NCBI GenBank assembly: GCA_951804985.1
Contig: OX638133.1
Span: forward strand, 47,837,983 to 47,901,982
DNA length: 64,000 nucleotides
Reading direction: 5' to 3'
Source: Dryomyza anilis
Lineage: Eukaryota > Arthropoda > Insecta > Diptera > Dryomyzidae
The translations under genes and the position numbers were made by a program. The notes under the pieces are model-generated. The model was given only the letters and a program-made list of their open reading frames with translations, did no database searches and was not told the origin of the DNA. Below are positions 57,766 to 64,000 of this stretch, piece after piece. Within the stretch, counting starts at the first letter, position 1; every line of letters starts with the position of its first letter.

Positions 57766-58475
57766 TAATAATATAATATTATATAATTTAATAGTGCAGT
57801 ATATAATTTAATTGTTCCTGAACGTTTTTCTAAGAATGTTGTGAAAAGACGATACGGATTTTTCATAAAAAAAAAAACACAACTAAAAAATCAGTGCTTC
57901 TATTTTCAAACAGAATTCAGCATGTTTTTACAACAGCCTCTGTTTTAACGACTGCTGAACTTAAACCAAATTTTTATTTATGCATTTCAAAATTTGTATA
58001 TATATTCAAATATTATAAATTACCTTTGTGCATGTTTAAAGATTTAAAAAAATATATATGAAATAAAAATTATTTTTTAATATAAAACGTTTTTAAGGAT
58101 CCAATAGATTATATTGTCGTCTCATTTTAAATCATAATAAAAATTCATCTTAAAAACGTTTTATCTAAAAAAAAATATTTTTTATTTCATATTTTTTATT
58201 TATTTTTTGTGCCAGATTAGATTTTCGTCTGAGATTAGATTAGATTTTCGTCTGACAGAATTCGAAAAAATATTCATGTTTTAAAGTGTCTTTAATATGA
58301 AACCATGGCGATAGAACCATGATGAATCGGATGACAAGAAAACGATAATATTGTATTGTCATCCAGTACGAGGCACTATTTAAAATCTCAAGTCTGTAGC
58401 TCATCGCGAAGGTAGTTTAAAAACAATTAGAAAATTTGTACCGAACAGACAGACAAGAAAGAAACCTAATGGTTT
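57766..58475. other. AT-rich DNA, no gene seen
   Basis: AAAACGTTTTTAAGGATCC near 58084 and its near reverse complement TTAAAAACGTTTTATC near 58152 form a loose inverted repeat. ATTAGATTTTCGTCTGA is duplicated at about 58217-58255. No gene is seen. Confidence 0.5.
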
Positions 58476-58835
58476 AATGCAAAAATACTACTTTTTGCAC
58501 TGAAACAACTGATATGTTTCTCTGGTAACATATTTATATTCAGGTCGTTCCAAATCATTTATTATTTTGAACATATTTATGTTTCGGTTCAAATATATTT
58601 ATTTTGTTTGGATGTAGTAATTATTATGTTTCTATTAGAACATACACCATTTTGAGGGCAACATCAAAATGATTCTATGATATCATAATGTAAATCAGAG
58701 CTCATTACTACACTGTTTAAGTCTCAATACAATCCGGTTCATAAATGATTTATCAGGCAATTATATATTATGTTTACATTAAATTCCAAACATACATGTT
58801 AATGCCTGCAAAATAATGTTTGAGAGAGCCAGAAT
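58476..58835 (+). repeat. AAACATA-type repeat, plus copy of an inverted pair
   Basis: It matches 62868-63198 in reverse: TGAAACAACTGATATGTTT, AACATATTTATGTTTCGGTT, ATTTTGTTTGGATGTA, GGGCAACATCAAAATG and GCCTGCAAAATAATGTTT occur in order in both. It is non-coding. Confidence 0.9.
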
Positions 58836-60617
58836 GCGTTTTTATTATTTTTTGATATACAGATTTTTGTAAAACGTTTAATTTTTAATTTCAAATATAT
58901 ATGAAAACTCTGTATTGACTTACTTTTGTTTATTATGTTTATTTTGTTCCAGGTGTTCGTGTGGGGTTCCGTTTTTATTTGAGTTATAAATGTAGTAACC
59001 AAAAAAATCGCTTCCCAGAGACAATTCTCAAACATTTTACCCGAATTCTTCACCGGAGAATTATTCTTCGAGGCAATTTTTACCTTTCTATATGAACAGC
59101 ACATCAAAGGTCTTTCACATTTCCATCTCTGTTAAGATATACTTTATCAAAATAACATCATATTTGCGTTTTAAAGATGTATATTGTATTGGAGGTGCAA
59201 CATCGATCAATCTCACCAACATTACAAATGAAATATGCATTTGTATGCATTTTGAAAATAACAGCAAAAAAACACGTGATTTAACGTGTTTCACTAGAAT
59301 CACGCCTGATCACGCGTTATTGTGATTGAATCTTTTACTCACGTGATTTTGAGTCAGTGTGAGTAGAACAAAAAAGGCCGTGAGTATGCGTGATCAGAAG
59401 AATTCTTTCGTGAGCGTGAGTCAAAGCTCATTCACGTGCCCATCTCTATGCCTATATATGACAAAAACAACAATGTTCGAAAGATTTGGAAAAAAATGTG
59501 TACGACAATACCAACGCAATGTTCGAAATTATCATTTTCGAACAACGAATTTTAATGTTTCTTCAATCAGTTTCTGCAACAAAAAAAAAATACCTATAAA
59601 TGAGACCAATTGAATTTTCTATCTACTAACAACCATTAACCAAATACCTTCAAAATAAAGGTTTTCACATAAATCTCCACCAAACCCTTTATTTTTTAAA
59701 ATTAAAAGTATCTCTCAACCAAAGACCTTTATTTTTTGAAATAAAAATTAACTCTCAACCTTTTATAGTTTTTGAAAAATAATATCAAAGTGAAAAATCA
59801 AATGGAAATAACGATTAAAAGTTATTTCTGATCTCTGATTTAAAATAATTAAACAAAAAAACCGGATTACATTCGGTTACTAGGTTTTGGTTCTTTTAAT
59901 GTAGTTATTATTATATATTTGAGCATAAAGTTAATATACATTTGACCAAAAAATGTTCATAAAGATCATAATGCGAGACAACATGTATCTTCGCTTTATA
60001 TTTATACACGCATTTTATTTAAACACGCATTTATAATTGAATCTCTAAATTTAAACACGAAGACTCAATAATACATAACAAAATAGAATTTATCATTTCT
60101 AAAATTAAACATGTGTAAAAATGTTTAATTTTTTATTTTTTTTTAATTTGTACGGAGATTGCGTTTCCGAAATGTATAAGTTTGCTTTGAGAACATCAAT
60201 GCAATTATTTTTAAATAAACTTTTTTACTTTTCTATATTTTTTAAATAATTAACATTATTTATATCACGCAAATCGGAAACGTAAATGTATTAAAGTTCG
60301 CGGTATTTCATGCACACAGAGCACAAATGATATATTTCTATTTCGTTCACAGTCTAAAAAAACAATTGTTAAAATAAAAACAAGACCACTTTAATATTCA
60401 TTAATATAAAAATTCATAATAAAATGATAGTAAAACCAATGTCTTCTGATTTATAGTTGACCGATGTCCGTGGTTTATTAATGTCTTTACTGCAAGCTGG
60501 TTTAATTAAAATGATTGAGCATGGATTGGCGTCATCTACACTACAGAGATTATAGTCGCAAGATTATAGTCAACAAGATGTGTTTAACATTCAACAAAAA
60601 AATCAAATTTTACTATA
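58836..60617. other. AT-rich DNA with a CACGTGA cluster
   Basis: 59270-59445 has at least seven CACGTGA/ATCACG/CGTGAG words, ending CACGTGCCCATCTCT. TCTCAACC...CCTTTATTTTTT units repeat at about 59640-59770. ORFs (58799-59107 minus, 59092-59325 and 59359-59613 plus) have no domain. No gene was recognised. Confidence 0.45.
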
Positions 60618-61447
60618 ACCGAAATGTTAGTCCGCGCAACTGCATGTTGGATTGTCGTAACCTCATGATTGCATTTTTCATTCTGCCAAAACTGTCGTTC
60701 GTGCATTTGTTACGGCAACTGAGTATGTTATTGTATCAACAAAATAAATGACAAACGGCAACGTCATGTCTATCATCAGTTCGGTGGTTGCCAGATGAAT
60801 AGATACAGAAAAAGAGATACGTTAAAAATTTTCACAAGTCGAAAACAATAGGAAATTCATTAATTAAGTAAAAATAGGAAATAAATATTAAAAAAATAGT
60901 AAATAAATTCAATACAAGTTGCTCTTTAGCTAGTGACATATAATATAAATAAAAATATGTGAACAATGGTTTTTTTATATTTTTTTTTGTTTATAATGAA
61001 ATATAATAATAATAAATGCATGCAGATGCATTATTTTCAGGGAGCAGAAACTAGTAAATATACTTTTTAAAATTGTGTGCTCGACATTTTTACGCATTTA
61101 TATAATACATATAAAATACTTTACATACATACATAAATAACATTGTTAAAATAACATTTCAATTGTAGGTTAAGAAAATCTCATGCTAACCACCTAAGAG
61201 GTTGCGACGACCTCATTCTCACAAAAATCAGATGTTGTCACAACCTCATATTCACCGGTTTCATGTCACAGCCTCATGATCATCAACATGGAATTTGACC
61301 TCATGCTCACCTACTTCCTTGAGCATGAGGAGGTCGCCACAACCGAATTAAAAGGTATCTGCAATTATTTTATCAGTTGTTGCCGCAATCGAATGATTTG
61401 GTAGGGCAATTTAGTTGGTGCCCGCAACAAATCAATTTTCTGTGTGT
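60618..61447 (+). repeat. CACACAGAAAA-ended dispersed repeat, copy 2
   Basis: 60618-60958 matches copy 1 (3663-4015). The right part (61190-61447) is rich in AACCTCATG/CATGAGG words and ends GCAACAAATCAATTTTCTGTGTG-like, the inverse of copy 1's start. The left end is not obvious. No transposase is seen, and the 78-codon ORF at 60515-60751 crosses the repeat border. Confidence 0.7.
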
Positions 61448-61867
61448 ACCCTTCCACTCTTAGTGTAGGGTATAATAACAAATTTCAGACAAATTTCTGG
61501 GATTGTTTTTTTTTAAACAACATGTGAATATTTTGTACAACAAAAAAAAAAATTATGGGAACCCCAGATTTTATTTAATGACATTTAAATATGTCTTTTA
61601 CTTAAGAGCTTCTTAAATAATTAAATCTTAAAAATTAAAATAATTGGTTTCTGTCTGTTTTTATTCTTTTTTAAACACCGTTTTAAAACCGGTATAAAAC
61701 CAATACCGTTTAGAACGGTTTGGATACCGCTTTATTTCTGATTTTTGTAATGGTTGAAATACAAGAGTCATCGAGAATTTATTCACTTTAAATAGTCCAT
61801 AAAGTCAAATCAAGTAAATTTTCCAGTCCTCGGTTCACACTTACATATAAGTACATTATAAAAAACT
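61448..61867. other. GGGTATA repeat end and AT-rich DNA
   Basis: 61448-61478 (CTTCCACTCTTAGTGTAGGG) is an isolated 3' end of the GGGTATA repeat. 61680-61735 carries several ACCG/CGGT words (TTTTAAAACCGGTATAAAAC). No gene is seen. Confidence 0.5.
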
Positions 61868-62150
61868 GAAATTCGGTACCTACTCATTTGTACATATGGG
61901 TATCAAATGAAACGAAATTCTTCAGCGATTTCAAGATTGCAGTTATTTTCAGTATTCGTTTTCATTGATAACCTATGCAACACTTTAAATGGTGACCGCA
62001 CACATTATCGCATATGTGTAGGGTATTTTTAGTCGGCTACGACGGACTATAACTTTCATAATTCTTACCAACTTCATCACACCAACTATGACAATTTCCC
62101 TACTTCAAAATTTCCTATGTGACGTAAACTTCCTTACTGGATTTAAGTTC
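61868..62150 (-). repeat. GGGTATA dispersed repeat, 5' part
   Basis: Read on plus: ATTCGGTACCTACTCATTTG, CATATGGGTATCAAATGAA, TTCAGCGAT, CGCATATGTGTAGGGTATTT, the decayed hairpin AGTCGGCTACGACGGACTAT and CTTACCAACTTCATC. This is the reverse complement of the first half of the 32155-32818 copy. Confidence 0.75.
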
Positions 62151-62525
62151 CATTACAAAAAAATAACATCGATTGGTTGAAAAACGATAATACAATTACA
62201 CTTTTGTTCTTTTTTTAGAAAAGGTTTTAACCATTCCCTACGGGGAAACGAACTGGTCACGTGACTGGTTCCTCGGAGACATATAACCGGTCCTAGTATT
62301 AACTCTTTTATATGAAACCAACCGGTAACTTTAACATAGCCTTTTCTGAGTTGAGCCAGACCTTTAGACCTATTCCAGAAATGGTCTTCAAGATCCTGTT
62401 CTTTGTCGGTACCAACGGTACCGGTCAGAGAACATGCGAAATGATTACGAATTGTCTCATTCCTGGACACCTTTGCAGGAGAAGAGTGACAAGTCCTCTT
62501 TTCACCAGTCACGTCATAGGTAATT
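62151..62525. other. GC-richer block with ACCGGT/ACTGGT words
   Basis: The composition is balanced and unlike its flanks. ACTGGTCACGTGACTGGT (62252-62269) contains a palindromic GTCACGTGAC, and CACCAGTCACGTCAT near 62505 is a partial inverse. AACCGGTCC, CCAACCGGTAAC and ACGGTACCGGTC also occur. ORFs of 119 codons (minus) and 124 codons (plus) overlap almost fully, and I recognise no domain in either. A transposon fragment is most likely. Confidence 0.4.
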
Positions 62526-62867
62526 TCAGAACAATTGGTTTTTTGTATAATTTAGAAAGATTATGTATTTTTTTATATGTTTATGTAAACATTAAAGTTT
62601 TTTCTATAAAAGTTTCCAGAGAATTATATCACTTTTATTTTATTATAAAAATAAGTATGTTTACATATAAACATGTATGTATTTGAATTATAACGCAATA
62701 TAAAAATATTCGAAATAAAATGTTTTTATTTAATTTTATGTATTTATTTTTTTAGAAGAATTAAAAATAATGAATTGAGACAATATTAATATTGAATTTG
62801 ATTAAAATTATGTTTAAAAAATACCGAATACATTCTAGAAACAACAACAAACATAGTCTTACGTACA
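62526..62867. other. AT-rich DNA, no gene seen
   Basis: Nothing recognised. Confidence 0.6.
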
Positions 62868-63198
62868 CGTTGCAAAAAAAGCTCTCCGAAACATTATTTT
62901 GCAGGCATCAAAATGTATGTTTGCAATTTAAGTAAACATAATACATAATTACCTGATACATCGTATTTAGATTTGAACAATGATGTCTGAGCTATACTTT
63001 CCATTATGACAACACGAGAACATTTTGATGTTGCCCCTTAAAATGGGTACCAACATAATAATTAATACATCCAAACAAAATAAATATTTGAACCGGAACA
63101 TAAATATTTTGAAAATAGAACTAGTTTTGGAATGACGTGAATATACGACCAGACAAACATATCAGTTGTTTCAGTACAAAAATTAGTATGTTTGCATT
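62868..63198 (-). repeat. AAACATA-type repeat, minus copy of an inverted pair
   Basis: Reverse-complement partner of 58476-58835, spaced about 4 kb. Shared words include AAACATTATTTTGCAGGCAT, ATTTTGATGTTGCCC, TACATCCAAACAAAATAAAT and AAACATATCAGTTGTTTCAG. Confidence 0.9.
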
Positions 63199-63249
63199 AA
63201 AACATATCTAAATATTTTTGGAAACAAATCCTGAAAATAAAATATTGTT

Positions 63250-63303
63250 TTTATACCCTACCTCATAGGTGTACGCCCCTTAGGAGGCGTGGCTGGTATG
63301 GAA
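63250..63303 (-). repeat. GGGTATA dispersed repeat, 3' end only
   Basis: TATACCCTACCTCATAGGTG, ACGCCCCTTAGGAGGCGT and CTGGTATGGAAA match the distal end of the 46777-47530 copy in the same orientation. Confidence 0.75.
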
Positions 63304-63609
63304 ATACCAGCATACATAATTTATGGTAAAATTAACTAAATCTGCTGGACCATAATTCTGCTGGACAACTAATGTTAACACATGTTATTACAATCTGAAC
63401 AAAAATATAATCGATTAAAAAGTAATTACACTTTATTTCTTATAAATTTAATTTCTCATTATTTTTATAATAATGCGAAAAAAACAATCAAACAAATCTT
63501 TTCTATTTGTGTGCTTAGTTTTTCCAAACTTTAATATTTAGACACTGTGTTAAAAGTAAAACAATGAAAATTTTACTTTTAAGAATTTAGTATAAAACTG
63601 AGAAGTCTC

Positions 63610-63801
63610 TTAGCCGCCCTCAGCAGTCCAGAGGTGGCGCGCTGGACTTGCATTCTGAAGTTCTCGAGTTCGGATCCGGCTTGGGCATGGGCGCTCGTTG
63701 TGATATTAACCACAAAATCGTAGGGAATAGATTTCACAGTACAATGGATATAGCCTGTCTGAGTGCTGAGAATCTTAGTAGATATTCCAAAAAAAAAAGA
63801 A
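63610..63801 (+). mobile_element. tRNA-derived SINE of a second family
   Basis: Box A-like TGGCGCGCTGG (63635-63645) and box B-like AGTTCGGATCC (63667-63677) lie about 32 bp apart in a GC-richer head. A tail of A residues (63788-63797) follows. AAGTCTC at 63603-63609 and 63802-63808 is a candidate 7-bp target duplication. The body (CATGGGCGCTCGTTGTG, ATATTAACCACAAAATCG) is unrelated to the main SINE family. The 84-codon minus ORF is antisense to it. It is not a complete tRNA gene. Confidence 0.7.
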
Positions 63802-63808
63802 AAGTCTC

Positions 63809-64000
63809 GTGAGGGACAAATACCATTATCCAATTGATTTAAAATTGAGGGTCAAATTAATCTTTCATATAACTAATTGAGAGAGTACTACAATAAAATG
63901 CTACTCAAATTCTACAATTTATAATTTAAATATTAAGAAAGACAATTACTCGAATCACACGATTGACTAAATTGTATCAATCAACACAAAAATTGTTGTA
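63809..64000. other. AT-rich DNA to the window edge
   Basis: Nothing recognised. Confidence 0.6.

Overview
The window looks like repeat-rich, strongly AT-biased nuclear DNA from an insect, most likely a higher fly (Diptera). The evidence is the mix of families: tRNA-headed SINEs, decayed non-LTR retrotransposons resembling those common in fly assemblies, Tc1-like and hAT-like DNA elements, many foldback elements, long (TA)n arrays, and the TATACCC...(CTGTCCGT)n...GGGTATA dispersed repeat that I associate with flies. The order is an inference from family resemblance. I could not name a species and ran no database search.

I found no intact host protein-coding gene. The open reading frames are short, low-complexity or antisense to repeats. 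The recognisable coding remnants all belong to mobile elements and are broken by stops, frameshifts or deletions. They are four pieces of one endonuclease/reverse-transcriptase LINE family (18.3-19.2, 22.7-25.0, 31.3-31.7 on the minus strand, and 39.6-41.0 kb), an R1-like piece (14.2-14.9 kb, minus), another LINE piece (14.9-15.5 kb), a LINE tail (25.0 kb) and two Tc1-like transposase relics (16.3-16.8 and 50.4-50.9 kb). The window could be intergenic or a long intron. The only hint of host transcription is a TATA/E-box/splice-donor arrangement at 4.23-4.33 kb.

Layout: 1-5 kb holds ATGAA-rich repeats, a (TTTA)n array, one copy of a CACACAGAAAA-ended repeat and the promoter-like block. 5-13.8 kb holds dispersed repeats, a TA-flanked 1.1 kb element with a large (TA)n core, a foldback, a SINE with a perfect 14-bp target duplication and a 342-bp tandem duplication. 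13.8-25.2 kb is the LINE-rich part, with a complete but internally deleted Tc1 element at 16092-17113. 25.6-34.6 kb is a nest of insertions: two elements with 8-bp target duplications (26848-27767 and 28215-29859), one carrying a nested TA-flanked MITE and the other sitting inside a small foldback. 36-46 kb holds a LINE copy, palindromes and decayed SINEs. 46-53.6 kb holds a TTCGAG-rich composite with inverted ends, a second Tc1 relic, a 0.7 kb foldback, a perfect palindrome and a diverged ~130-145-bp tandem array. 53.6-64 kb holds a TIR-bounded element at 55118-56552, an inverted pair of AAACATA-type repeats about 4 kb apart, the second copy of the CACACAGAAAA repeat and a tRNA-headed SINE at the right edge.

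I saw no sign of an undescribed functional system. The value of the window is in the insertion history, which can be read from target duplications, nested copies and one empty site preserved in the opposite arm of a palindrome.
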